A DNA stretch of 20,363 bases from contig BFEA01000847.1 in the NCBI GenBank assembly GCA_003427395.1, forward strand, positions 314,198-334,560, given 5' to 3'. Within the stretch, counting starts at the first letter, position 1. The number at the start of each line of letters is the position of its first letter. Both the position numbers and the translations under genes were made by a program. Below the pieces are notes generated by a model. The model saw only the letters and a list, made by a program, of their open reading frames with translations, did not search any database and had not been told where the DNA came from. Positions 7,403-16,768 of this stretch are shown here, one piece after another. Source of the stretch: Chara braunii. Taxonomy: Eukaryota; Streptophyta; Charophyceae; Charales; Characeae.

Positions 7403-9747
7403 TTAGATAGTGAACGTGATGGTTTAAATGCACCTCAAGAAACATGCAACGAAAATACATGTATCGAAAAATCTATTTTTTTTCCACATGAAACTGCACT
7501 TATGGACAAATACATTGAAAACTCAATAGTTGAACAATTATCAAAACCAAATGATCATGGACCTATTTTTGCAATTCATACATCATCAAAATTTGCAAAT
7601 ATGTTTCACCTTCACTAAGAAACAAAAATGTTTCCACATTTATTTCCATATTGTCGAGGACATTCAAAAGAATCTAAAAGACGAATCCAAGTTTCATAAT
7701 AACTACGTACGCAACATTATTGTTTATTAAGTGATCGACAATTCGCGCAAGATCCATATTGAACACTAGTAAATTTTGATCTTTTTTCACTCGAGCGTGG
7801 ATATAAACTTTCGAATATAACTTGTAAAAAACAACCACAATGACATCAACCCATTGTTTAAATTACAACTAACATCTTAAAAATTGGCCTAGAAAATGTT
7901 CGACGACGTCATTGTGGTCATACTGTACCCAATGACAATCCAGCTGTAAGACAATTGCTTCAACATGTCGAATGTGCTTCTTCTGCACATGTTTGGGGAA
8001 GCAACGCTGAACGACGTACTCGACGTCAAGAAGCATTTGCAACATGCGATCGTTTCGGTCAACCGAATTTTTTTTATTACATTAACACCAAATACAGATG
8101 CAACAGATACCTTTGCCTCATACGTCGGTCTTTTTAATATTCATGAATTTTGCAACGTTTTTGTAACGAGTCCTTATATAAACACAGAAGAACTTAAATA
8201 ATTATCAATGACATATAATATTGCATCAGCACGTTTCTTTGACCGATTGATACTCATATTTTTACATGATATTCCTAGTGCTGACCCTATTACATGTAAA
8301 AGCAAACCCAATGGAGGTTGATTTGGTAATGTCAAAACATACTTCGGAATGGTAGAAACACAAGGACGAGGAACACTACATTTACACGCACTTGTTTGGC
8401 TTGAAAATACGCCACTAAGAACACTTCAATTTGACAAATTACAAACTTCTAATACTCAATTCATCAAATTTTCACTATATGTTGATAGTATTGTAACAAC
8501 GCGTGGAGCTCAAAACATTTCATTACTTTCTTGTTCAAAATGTCATGCACCACCGCCCTATTATATACCATATTCAATTTCTTCATCAACACGTTGTTCA
8601 TCATTTAAAAAAAAACACTCCAAATCAGAACACGAACCTACAAGCTTAAAATTTACACATTCAAATACACTTTTCAGTTCACAACATACACTTCGTCAAC
8701 AAATTTTAGAATCTGAACCGTCCTGTGGATAGGACGAATTATCTAATTTTAATGTTATAAGAGCCAAATATATCCGTATGACTGATGATATATTCCACAC
8801 ACATCCTATAATTCAAACTTTACTGGTAATGCCCCCACATTATGCTTTGTTCTCTTCATCTCTACGTGCACTTCTTTATCTAATTCAAACACATCAGTGG
8901 ACACATACTAAATCATGTTTTAAAAAAATGCGTATGAATAGAAACGAGGAAATATGTAGATACCTGTTTCTACGTGAACATTGCGAAAAAACTACATTAC
9001 ATGAAACAGGAATTGAATTAGCATGCACACCTGAAAATGATTATATTAATGCTTATAATAATGTAATTTTATCAAATTATAAATGTAATCATGATATTCA
9101 ACCTCTTTTTGATGATGTTGGAGCAGAGTAATGAATATTTTAATGTTATAACTACGCAACAACAGACCAACATAAAGTTGATTGTAAAGTCGATCTTCGC
9201 TTAGTTGCTTTTGACGCATAATAACGCAAAGAAAAAATAATCGAACAAGAAACACCACTATCAGTTGAAACTAAACTCGTCGCCGATTATCATCTGAGTT
9301 TTTTAGTATGGCTAACAAACAAGAAATCGCAGGCCCACTTTGTGCATTATATCTATAAAGACAATATTGTGTTTACCAAAGTCACACATATGAAACAATT
9401 CCCTTACATAACATGTTAAAACAATTACTAAATGACAAAGAGACTACCTGTTCTTTGCAAAAAATAAATAAAACATATATAAATTCTCATTCACTCGATA
9501 ATTATATTTATTGTCCAAAAAAAGTAACAAATACGTCTTTATATGAATTTGTTATGCAATTTTATCGATCTAAGAAATCAACCACATCAAAAATTAAAAA
9601 GAATTTCTTATTTGATCATCTATTGTACGGACACAAATGTTTAAATAAATACAAATATCGATGTATACCTGTAATTCCTTATTCTATGCGTATTCCTTAT
9701 TTAGAAACTTCCACAAATGAAAAAAAAAAAAAAAAACCGACACGCTG
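7403..9747 (+). pseudogene. Helitron_like_N / Rep endonuclease region (broken)
   Basis: This would be the HUH-type nuclease that nicks and joins DNA during transposition. MFPHLFPYCRGH at 7628, DRQFAQDPY at about 7736 and a NFDLFSLERG block follow the order of Helitron_like_N. After the T8 run (8068-8075) the reading is in frame 3: FITLTPNTDAT, FGMVETQGRGTLHLHALVWL, with the two metal-binding His codons at 8379-8381 and 8385-8387. NDYINAYNN and CNHDIQPLF lead to the catalytic Tyr motif at 9141-9155. There the first Tyr position is now a TAA (9141-9143), while the second is intact (TAC, 9153-9155), followed by ATT. The frame returns to 2 at about 9300 with NKQEIAGPLCALYL and YQSHTYETIPL. Stops include TAA TAA at about 7699, TGA at 7760, TGA in GG(stop)FGNV near 8320 and TAG at 8730. 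Loss of the first Tyr alone would disable it. Confidence 0.85.
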
Positions 9748-10290
9748 AAATATCTCCTCTACTATTCAAACCATTTCGCAAATTATCAGACTTAATACAT
9801 AATAATCAAAATTGGTACGATGAATTCATTTCTTTTTACGAAAATATGCCTACATTTATTCACAACATATGTCTACAAATACAAAATTATCACATTGCTC
9901 GTGAACGTGCAAACGAAATACAAAAGAATAGACCAACTAAATATGCAGAATATAAAAGTGACAACGAAACTCTGATTCTTTTTTAGAACAAACAACAGAT
10001 AATAATAATTTCTTTTTCACTGCATTAAATAATAATATTTCGTATAATACATCAGATGAAGATAATCAAAATGTTAAAGATTATGTTCCAATGATTAATT
10101 CCAAATCAATACATGAATAAAATAATTCATATCATATTTCAAAATTAATGACACCATCTAGCAATCAAACATTAAAAAATATGTAATACATTACATAATT
10201 CAAGTTGATTCCCGATGCTAACTTGTATAAAACAAAAAATCCCAGATATTAATATGGCTCTATCATTGACAAAAACAAAACCATATAATA
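9748..10290 (+). pseudogene. Linker between Rep and helicase (broken)
   Basis: Frame 3 gives LLFKPFRKLSDLIHNNQNWY at about 9756, which corresponds to the 'F-x-P-(W/F)-R-x-x-x-D-L' segment usually found after the Rep domain, and then IARERANEIQ. Near 9975 the frame changes to 1, reading an acidic, Asn-rich stretch (DSFLEQTTDNNN, SDEDNQNVKDY) until a TAA near 10118. Several more stops follow before 10290. The 17-A run at 9720-9736 lies exactly where the frame shifts from 2 to 3. Confidence 0.6.
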
Positions 10291-12130
10291 TTTGCGAAAT
10301 ACCAAATTCAATTTCGAACTGAAATACTATATATCTTTACCAACTCGTGTGCAACTGGTCATAGATACACTTCAACCATACAATTGTATACAAATACCAA
10401 ATTCTAAACCATCAAATTGTTCTGTACTTGCTTTTCCTACAATATCTAAAATTTATCAATACTTCCGACTAAATAAAAAACAACATTTTGCTTTCGTTTT
10501 ACTTGCTCGGGGATTATTAAATATTTGGTTATAAACATCAAATGAAAATACAGAAGAATCAATACATTTAAAAAATCTATCAGAAATTATGAAAGATCAA
10601 CAACTTCTCATGTTTCTTACAGGTGAAGGTGACACTGATAAATCTAATATCATTTCTGCTATTCAAATGTTCGCTGATAAATGACAACATCTCAAAAGCA
10701 TCGTAAAAACTGCAATGATAGGAAAAACAACAGTAGGAATCTCAGGTATGACATTTCATAGCTGGATAGAAATCCATTATTTTAAAGAAGATCGTTATTT
10801 TGATCGTCGAAAAGCACAACTAAAACACATACTGGGATTTACGTCTGAATTAACTATACTTATTATTGACGAATTTAGCATGATGAGCAAAAGTGATTTC
10901 GTTCGTTTGGATATTGCATTGCGCGACTCACGAAAACTTGATATTCCTTTAGGAAGGAATTCATATACTTACATCAGGTGATATCTTTCAAATGTCACCC
11001 GTAAAAGACATACAAATTTTTCATGAACCATGTCTAAACCTTGCACATGCATCTTCTGATGACGAAGCATTCAAATTATGGATATTATTTTCCACCATCA
11101 TAATATTAACTGATATAATACGATTTAAAACAGATCCTGAATGGGGAATACATTGCAAAAATGCTACATTTGAAATTTGGACCGACGAATTTATCGACAA
11201 AATTAATAGCAGAGTAATTAACGAAACAAAACAAGACTCGCTAATACAATCGGTAAACCTTCGAGAAAATTGTCATCCTATATTTGTTGCATCTGACAAC
11301 GATACTCATATCAACCTTATACATACTTGTACACGCACATTGTGTGAACAATTACAAAATGACCATTGCCCTGTTCGCATTATCGCTGATTTTAAAAACT
11401 TCATTACAAAAAAGAAATAATCATGATATTGCACATATAATGTCGTTGCCAGATAAAAAATTAAATAAAATTTCACCCTTTCTTTACCTTTTACGAGGTA
11501 TGTTAATCATCTTCATACAAATATATCGATCCTCTTCGGGGAATTGCAAATGGAACATTTGAAATCCTTCATTCATTACAATTTCCACCTGACACAACAT
11601 TTTCTACCTTCCATGACAAAAATGTTAATATACATGTGTTAATTCCAAGTTGTGCATTTGATTTGGCTTGTATTTAGATTCCAAATTGATCTTTATTTGA
11701 ACCACTTTCGCTTTTCATTTCTAACAATCTGCAAAAAAACATATATCACGTTTTCAGACAACGATCTCATAGATCTNTTACAATCGAACTTCCTACTTCA
11801 CAAAATATGTCTCAAAGAACTTGCACTCTTCGTACTTTGCAATTTTATTTTTTTCTGCAATATCTTCTACAATTTACAAAATTCATGGTGAAACATCATC
11901 TTGCTTATTCGTCGCTGAATGAAAAGCATTTTTTAAAGAAAAAAAACCAAAATATAACGTTTCACAACAAGGTTATATTATAGTTTCGCGTGTTATAAAC
12001 AAATCTGATTTATTTACTATAAAACCACTTACTAAAGACATTTGTTCATATTTCAAACCTCCTACTTCTATTCTTAAAGAATACGCACGACTCGAAGTTT
12101 TATCAGAAAAACTTATTTATCAAGATAATT
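10291..12130 (+). pseudogene. PIF1-type helicase region of the Helitron (broken, Walker A damaged)
   Basis: QYFRLNKKQHFAF at about 10458 is the Q-motif-like entry. Walker A at 10622-10645 reads GEGDTDKS where the family has G-x-G-G-T-G-K-S; both Gly-to-Asp changes are single G-to-A steps (GAC, GAT). A TGA at 10682 falls at a usual Trp position. TAMIGKTTVGISGMTFHSW (about 10709) is motif Ia. LIIDEFSMM near 10859 is Walker B. GDIFQMSPV at 10977-11003 is motif III, already in frame 3. Frame 1 gives SLPDKKLNKISPFLYLLRGM (about 11443), GIANGTFEIL (about 11538), TIYKIHGET (11869-11895; the family has TIHKSQGQT), and GYIIVSRV (11971-11994), motif VI. A TGA at 11920-11922 is in AE(stop)KAF. The gene order and motifs make the family certain, and the broken frames and Walker A make an active ATPase unlikely. 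Confidence 0.88.
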
Positions 12131-12945
12131 TAACATTAAATCATTTATCAACCCCTTCCAAAAACAAACCTTCTAATATTTATTCTCATACACCTCATAA
12201 ATCACAAAAAAAACATATTTCATCAAACAATCCTCAACTCGAAAAACATTTAGCTTCATCAACACCATAACAACATTCTTCTTATTCAAATATGAATCCA
12301 CTTCCTTCGATTCATTCTCATCTACCAATTTTACTATGGGATCCACCTTCAAATGATGCACAACTATCTTCACAATGCAAATATCACACAATACATCTCG
12401 CATCTTGACTTTCAGATGTACCTATTGACGATTACATGGACTTACTAATGGAAAGATTTCCTTCTGTATTTACAACTAACAGTTTTTCATATTCTGCAGG
12501 TATTGCACATCGTAATTATACTTTTACAAATCGCAAAATTGACTCGCGTTATCGATTACGCACACTAAAAAATATGACCATTTTTTCATTCTTCTACATT
12601 TGCACGGTAATCATTAGGCACTTGGTTATATCGACATTAAAAATCATATAATTGTTTTCTACGATAGTCTAAACTCTTCAGGCAATTATGTTTTTTCAAA
12701 ATATGCACTATTGGTTTCAACATCGTACATATATTCTTTTAACTATGATAATCTCACCTCAGATTAATATCCGTGATCCACAACAAACCAATTCTATTGA
12801 CTGTGGAATTTTTATATTAACAATGTCACGGCATTTACTTTTAACACCACCTTTCTCTCATACAACAAATTTTAGGCAATTAGACATACCATTTTTTCGT
12901 TCATTTATACACGATAAACTCACCACAAAAGTGCTTAAATCATAA
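12131..12945 (+). pseudogene. Ulp1/C48-type cysteine protease domain at the Helitron C-terminus (broken)
   Basis: Ulp1-family proteases cleave SUMO-type or similar isopeptide bonds. A Ser/Pro/His-rich linker (12131-12390) leads to LAS(stop)LSDVPIDDYMDLL, where TGA at 12406-12408 replaces the expected Trp of 'W-L-x-D-x-x-I-x-x-Y'. In frame 3, H(stop)ALGYIDIK follows: the catalytic His is CAT at 12612-12614 and the next codon, normally Trp, is TAG. FYDSL gives the catalytic Asp (GAT, 12663-12665). In frame 1, DPQQTNSIDCGIF supplies the oxyanion Gln (12781-12786) and catalytic Cys (TGT, 12802-12804). So all four key residues persist, split over frames 1/3/1. The domain ends at TAA 12943-12945. 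It follows helicase motif VI directly, with no spacer gene, so it was most likely the C-terminal part of the same polyprotein. A separate small gene cannot be excluded. Confidence 0.82.
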
Positions 12946-13372
12946 TTTCACAAACACATATTATATATTCCTCCTCCATACAACTGTCAATACATATCTT
13001 ATATAACTTTGTCTTCACTTATAAAAAATAAATAAATAATAAGGTTCAATAAACTTAGTTTTTTTTCTATAAATATTTTTTCCTATTGTAAATAATTTTT
13101 TCTTCCTACACCTATCCAAATGATTTCTATCTTTATTTCCTCTGACTTTTTTTATCTAAATTATCCTAAACTTACAAAAAAAAAAAAACAACTAAATTCG
13201 ATTTACGAAAATACATTTTGTTTCTAAGAAGAATCTCTTCAACTACTTCCTAGAAAATGAAACATATAACACTTCAAATAATGCACCTGATCAAGAATAA
13301 AAAATCTCTCCTTTCTAATTCATACATTTCAATGTTTGTTTCTTGTATTTTCCAAAGAAACAGAAATAAAAT
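12946..13372. other. AT-rich spacer, no gene seen
   Basis: The stretch consists of A and T runs with frequent stops in all frames, and no coding segment was found. No clear Helitron 3' end (a hairpin followed by CTRR) could be picked out by eye. Confidence 0.5.
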
Positions 13373-14392
13373 GTGTTCAAGAACTTTGTCAGTGAAATGA
13401 ACGCTTCATCAAGTGTCGGACATACACACATTCGATTCTCTCGTTCAACAGATGCACTTATTTTTTACCTTGTCCTTCACAACTACTACCCACCTTCTGC
13501 TGATTATCCACCAAATACACTTAGTCCATTAGAACAAATATTAGAAGGATTTCGAATTGAATATAGTATTGCAAATTATTGTAATATTCCAAACCCTATA
13601 ATCGCACGAACACTTGACGACTTTTTCGTTATAGATTCTTTTTCTTTGCAACTATAATACCATTATCTCTTTTTGTCTCTTACTACAACCCCGCTGAAGT
13701 CACAAGAGCACAATATGCATATCACTCTTCTTATCAACCTCAACCAAATACAACACAACTTTTTTATTTTTTACGACATACTGCAATAATGACATTACGC
13801 TATGACCAAATAACATTTTTCATCATTGATGTCGCCGTTGCTATACGAATAATTTCACACTCATTCTTTTCATTCATTCTCCTTTCATTTATAACACCAC
13901 TTTACATTCTTTATCAATAAGTGCAACACAAGAATTTGAGAAAAAATTGTCAACTACATAAGAGAAAATCAAACAAATTTTAAAATATTTTTTTATGCTT
14001 TCACGCTTACACTTTGTACATTCATCAGCCCAGTATCAAGAGAACTAACTCGTTATAGAGCAACCTCACTTCGACTTTACATTATTAACCACAGTTACGA
14101 CTCTTACATATTAACACAACTTGTAAATCTTTCTTAACACCTGCTATTTGCATTTCGTCAAAACACACATGAAAAACCAACTTTTCTTGCACAATGGTTT
14201 CTCTGGGGCCCTGGTCCATGGTTCTATTACATGCTCAACCATATTGTACGACGCGCAACTTTGTATTAATATTTCCCTTCCCATGCAATTCGACAACTCA
14301 TGCCTTTCACTAAATACCGACGCGCTTTTCGAGTTGATCATGATAGTAGTGATTTAACATTATTCGCTCTCCAATCGCTTGAAATTGAATAA
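13373..14392 (+). pseudogene. Degenerate gene of unknown function
   Basis: Protein-like sequence continues here with shifting frames. Frame 2 at 13373-13657 gives a 94-codon ORF (THIRFSRSTDALIFYLVLHN, GFRIEYSIANYC). Frame 1 then takes over from about 13660 to 13918 (SYYNPAEVTRAQYAYHSSYQ, LRYDQITFFIIDVAVA). Frame 3 gives YNTTLHSLSISATQEFEKKL, ending at TAA near 13960. Frame 2 returns at about 13935-14392, with FLAQWFLWGPGPWFYYMLNH (about 14183) and a charged tail DHDSSDLTLFALQSLEIE ended by TAA 14390-14392. Stops in that last part include TAA in NLS(stop)HLL and LY(stop)YFP. I recognise no family. It could be one decayed gene or two, and it lies between the Helitron protease and the LADT cluster. 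Confidence 0.45.
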
Positions 14393-14668
14393 GTTTTATA
14401 TAAAAACAAAACTACTCAATAATTCCTCCTTAAACATATTATTACAATATAATGAAGCAAGCAAATTTTTTACACGTCTCAATATGTGTTTCCTTTTTGC
14501 TTTCCAAATACCTTTCCTTATTTTTTTCCCCTTTCCCCACCTTTTTCATTTCTCTTCCTTTTCATTATTTTTTTTCCTTTCCTTTCTAAAACATATTTTT
14601 TACATTCTTCTCTGCATGACTTTTTATACATAAATAATAACTTGTATTTTTTTACTTGTACCCAGATA
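14393..14668. other. Pyrimidine-rich spacer ending in an intron-acceptor-like site
   Basis: T/C-rich sequence (about 14480-14660) ends in TTACTTGTACCCAG, with the AG at 14664-14665, and ATAATGG follows. It has the form of a 3' splice acceptor placed directly before the first ATG of the LADT cluster. An antisense ORF here is a by-product of the pyrimidine run. Confidence 0.4.
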
Positions 14669-15318
14669 ATGGCTTCTGGCATATCACATACAACAGCAAA
14701 CATTGTTGATCTAAATACTTCGCGTCCAAAGCGCAAACAACCTAGCATGGAAGAATATTGCAAGTATCGAAAGGTCTATGCGAAAAAAAACGCACCAGGA
14801 CACATATAATTCACAACAAGATGTCTGAACTACAAGAATTCATTGAAGAACTAAGACCTGCCGGATTATTACTAGTAAGTGAACGAGGATATCTTATTCA
14901 ATTCAAATGGCGTTGGGCAGAAGAAGTACGTGTGGTCGACATGATTCTTGCTGATACAGACCAAGAAGCGCAAGTTGATGATATACATTAGACACTCACC
15001 AACGTCCACGGAACTACATACAACGATATACTATCGCTACTACAAAAGGGGATTATATACGACTACGATGAAGACCTTGCTATGCCACCTATCGGAGCTC
15101 TACTGACATTCAACCAAACAACAGGCCACATAATTCACCAATGAAACGATATCAGGTATTCATATTTCAATGCCAACACAAGATCAATGGAACCTGCTCC
15201 GTCGAATGGAATTGGACAACGTAATGTGCAATCGACATCCAATGATCATATTTCTTCTACGAACAATTCGACAACGACGGCTTCAAACACTCAACAAGAT
15301 CAAAATACAGCAGCATGA
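14669..15318 (+). pseudogene. LADT-family gene A (upstream copy of a 688-bp tandem duplication, broken)
   Basis: Family not recognised. A first frame starts at ATG 14669 (MASGISHTTANI, then KRKQPSMEEYCKYRKVYAKK) and stops at TAA 14807-14809. The conserved part lies one base back, in frame 1. It has its own ATG at 14821 (MSELQEFIEELRPAGLLLVS), then GYLIQFKWRW, the motif LADTD at 14947-14961, DDIH, a LYNDILSLL-like helix and IYDYDED. A Ser/Thr/Gln-rich tail ends at TGA 15316-15318. In-frame stops TAG 14989-14991 and TGA 15142-15144 both align with TGG in copy B. The frame change falls at an A8 run (14783-14790) shared with copy B. A GT donor-like AAGGTAATA follows at 15324. The likely intact product would be about 130-165 residues, soluble, with no membrane segment. 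Confidence 0.65.
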
Positions 15319-16044
15319 ACTACAAGGTAATAAATACAAAAATCAAATAAAACCTAATGGCTTCTGACATATCACATACAACAGCAAACACTGTTGATCG
15401 AAATACTTCGCGTGCAAAGCGCAAACAACCTAACATGGAAGAATATTGCAAGTATCGAAAGGTCTATGCGAAAAAAAACGCACCAGGACACATATCATTC
15501 ACAACAAGATGTTTGAACTACAAGCATTCATTGAAGAACGAAGACCTGTCGGATCATTACTAGTAAGTGAACAAGGATATCTTGTATAATTCAAATGGCG
15601 TTGGGCAGAAGAAGTACGTGTGGTCGATATGATTCTTGCTGATACAGACCTAGAAGCGCAAGTTGATGATATACATTGGACACTCACCAACGTCCACGAA
15701 ACTCTATACAACGATATACTATCGCTACTACGAAAGGGGACTATATACGACTACGATGAAGACCTTGCTATGCCACCAATCGAAGCTCTACTAACATTCA
15801 ACCAAACAACAAGCCACATAATTCACCAATGGAACGATATCAGGTATCCATGTTTCAATGTCAACACAAGATCAATGGAACCTGCTCCGTCAAATAAAAT
15901 TGCACAACATAATGTGGAAATCGACATCAAATGATCATATTTCTTCTGCAAACAATTCGACAACGACGACTTCAAACACTCAACAAGATCAACATGAACT
16001 ACAAGGTAATAAATACAAAAATCAAATAAAATCTCGTCCTTTTT
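14669..16044 (+). repeat. 688-bp tandem duplication
   Basis: Two head-to-tail copies start at 14669 and 15357. They match through the first ORF, the LADT core, the Ser/Thr-rich tail and AAGGTAATAAATACAAAAATCAAATAAAA at the end (at most small indels apart). Most visible differences are C/T or G/A. Both copies keep the A8 run and the donor-like site, so these features predate the duplication. Confidence 0.9.
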
Positions 16045-16097
16045 TTTCACGCTTATCTTATATCATCATTTTTCTCCATAATAATATTTCAAAATGA
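15357..16097 (+). pseudogene. LADT-family gene B (downstream copy of the tandem duplication, broken)
   Basis: Nearly the same sequence as copy A, with ATG at 15357 against 14669. The first frame (frame 3) runs to a TAA after LSDHY. The conserved frame (frame 2) starts at ATG 15509 and shows GSLLVSEQGYLV, then TAA 15587-15589 where copy A has CAA. KWRW, LADTD (15635-15649), DDIHWTL and LYNDILSLLRKGTIYDYDED follow. Trp codons are intact at 15677 and 15830, where copy A has stops. A 1-base insertion near 15918 relative to A ends this frame at TGA 15932-15934. The tail (STTTTSNTQQDQHELQ) continues in frame 3, either into a donor-like AAGGTAATA (GT at 16006) or, unspliced, to a stop at 16095-16097. 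No function can be assigned. Confidence 0.65.
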
Positions 16098-16212
16098 AAA
16101 AAATAATCCAAATCAAACAAATTAATACATTGAACTTATTTGAAATATTTTATGTCCTAATAAACACATACATTTGTTTTCCGTTTCTTCATGTGGTTTA
16201 TTTTTTTTGCAG

Positions 16213-16578
16213 ATGCTTATTCCTATTCATCATTTATACATTATGTCAATCCTTCACCGATCTTTCAACGTTCTTCACACATACTTAAAACAACACAATC
16301 TCCACCATGTAGCGCAAATCAATGAAGAAGGTATTGTTATATCTTACTTTGCTTACCGCTGTACAACTTCTATCTCCTTATATATCTTCTTGGCAGATAC
16401 GACACCAACAAATCTTCAAAATCTTCGTATTTCAATCATTAGCGATATCATTTCTGTTCTTGATGTTCCTCATCTCGGAACAAGAATTCTGCTAACTAAT
16501 ACTACTCATCGTAGATTTATTTATACATCCCTTATAACTTTCAATGCATCTTTCACTTTCATATATACTCTAAATTAA
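16213..16578 (+). CDS. LADT-family gene C, uncharacterised small protein
   Basis: Uninterrupted ORF of 121 residues. The ATG at 16213 directly follows TTTTTTTTGCAG, a good 3' splice acceptor (AG at 16211-16212), so either the ATG is the start or this is an internal exon. The frame is open upstream to about 16174. The body aligns with genes A and D: a helical N-terminus (VLHTYLKQHNLHHVAQ), NEEGIVISYFAYR against SERGYLIQFKWR in A and ADTGLLVYHHKWR in D, then LYIFLADT (motif LADTT at 16390-16404), and a final SLITF against (T/L)(I/L)TF. It is the most diverged member, and its middle lacks the YDY motif. No membrane helix or signal peptide is evident. Function unknown. Confidence 0.55.
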   Translation: MLIPIHHLYIMSILHRSFNVLHTYLKQHNLHHVAQINEEGIVISYFAYRCTTSISLYIFLADTTPTNLQNLRISIISDIISVLDVPHLGTRILLTNTTHRRFIYTSLITFNASFTFIYTLN

Positions 16579-16722
16579 ACTAAAACAATATAATACGTAT
16601 CTTACAACATACAAAACATTATAGTTTCATCTCTATATCATACAACTATATAAAACATTACATTTCTATCCTCATACTATAACTATAAAATAACTCGTTT
16701 TTCTTTTTGTCATGCTTCTTGG

Positions 16723-16725
16723 CAG
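16723..16725 (+). promoter_or_regulatory. Intron-acceptor-like CAG before gene D
   Basis: CTCGTTTTTCTTTTTGTCATGCTTCTTGGCAG is a pyrimidine tract ending in CAG, 44 bases before the ATG of gene D and followed by ATAAAAAATAAT. It parallels the acceptor-like sites before gene A (14663-14665) and gene C (16210-16212). Confidence 0.4.
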
Positions 16726-16768
16726 ATAAAAAATAATTCTGAAAAGACCATAAAGACCAAGCAACCGC

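Larger units (their letters stand above)
5529..12945 (+). mobile_element. Decayed autonomous Helitron, coding core (ends not determined)
   Basis: One long broken gene of about 2,470 codons. In order it carries a basic duplicated N-terminus, a DUF6570-like block, a Helitron_like_N/Rep region with an HLH motif and a Tyr motif, a PIF1-type superfamily 1 helicase, and an Ulp1/C48-type protease. This combination of Rep and Helicase is diagnostic of Helitrons, which transpose by a rolling-circle-like mechanism. The reading stays in forward frame 2 from about 5582 to 8068 with only point stops. It then moves to frame 3 (to about 9300), 2 (to about 9720), 3 (to about 9975), 1, 2 (10292-10950), 3 (to about 11410), 1, and finally 1/3/1 in the protease. 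Two changes fall in homopolymers (T8 at 8068-8075; a 17-A run at 9720-9736), so sequencing error may explain some. The start chosen is ATG 5529 (context AAAATG). I could not locate the 5' TC or 3' CTRR ends. Confidence 0.9.

Noticed and set aside
14486-14668. Membrane-like N-terminus fused to gene A
   Set aside because: The Phe/Pro/Leu-rich part is translated from the pyrimidine tract before an acceptor-like CAG; the gene more likely starts at ATG 14669.
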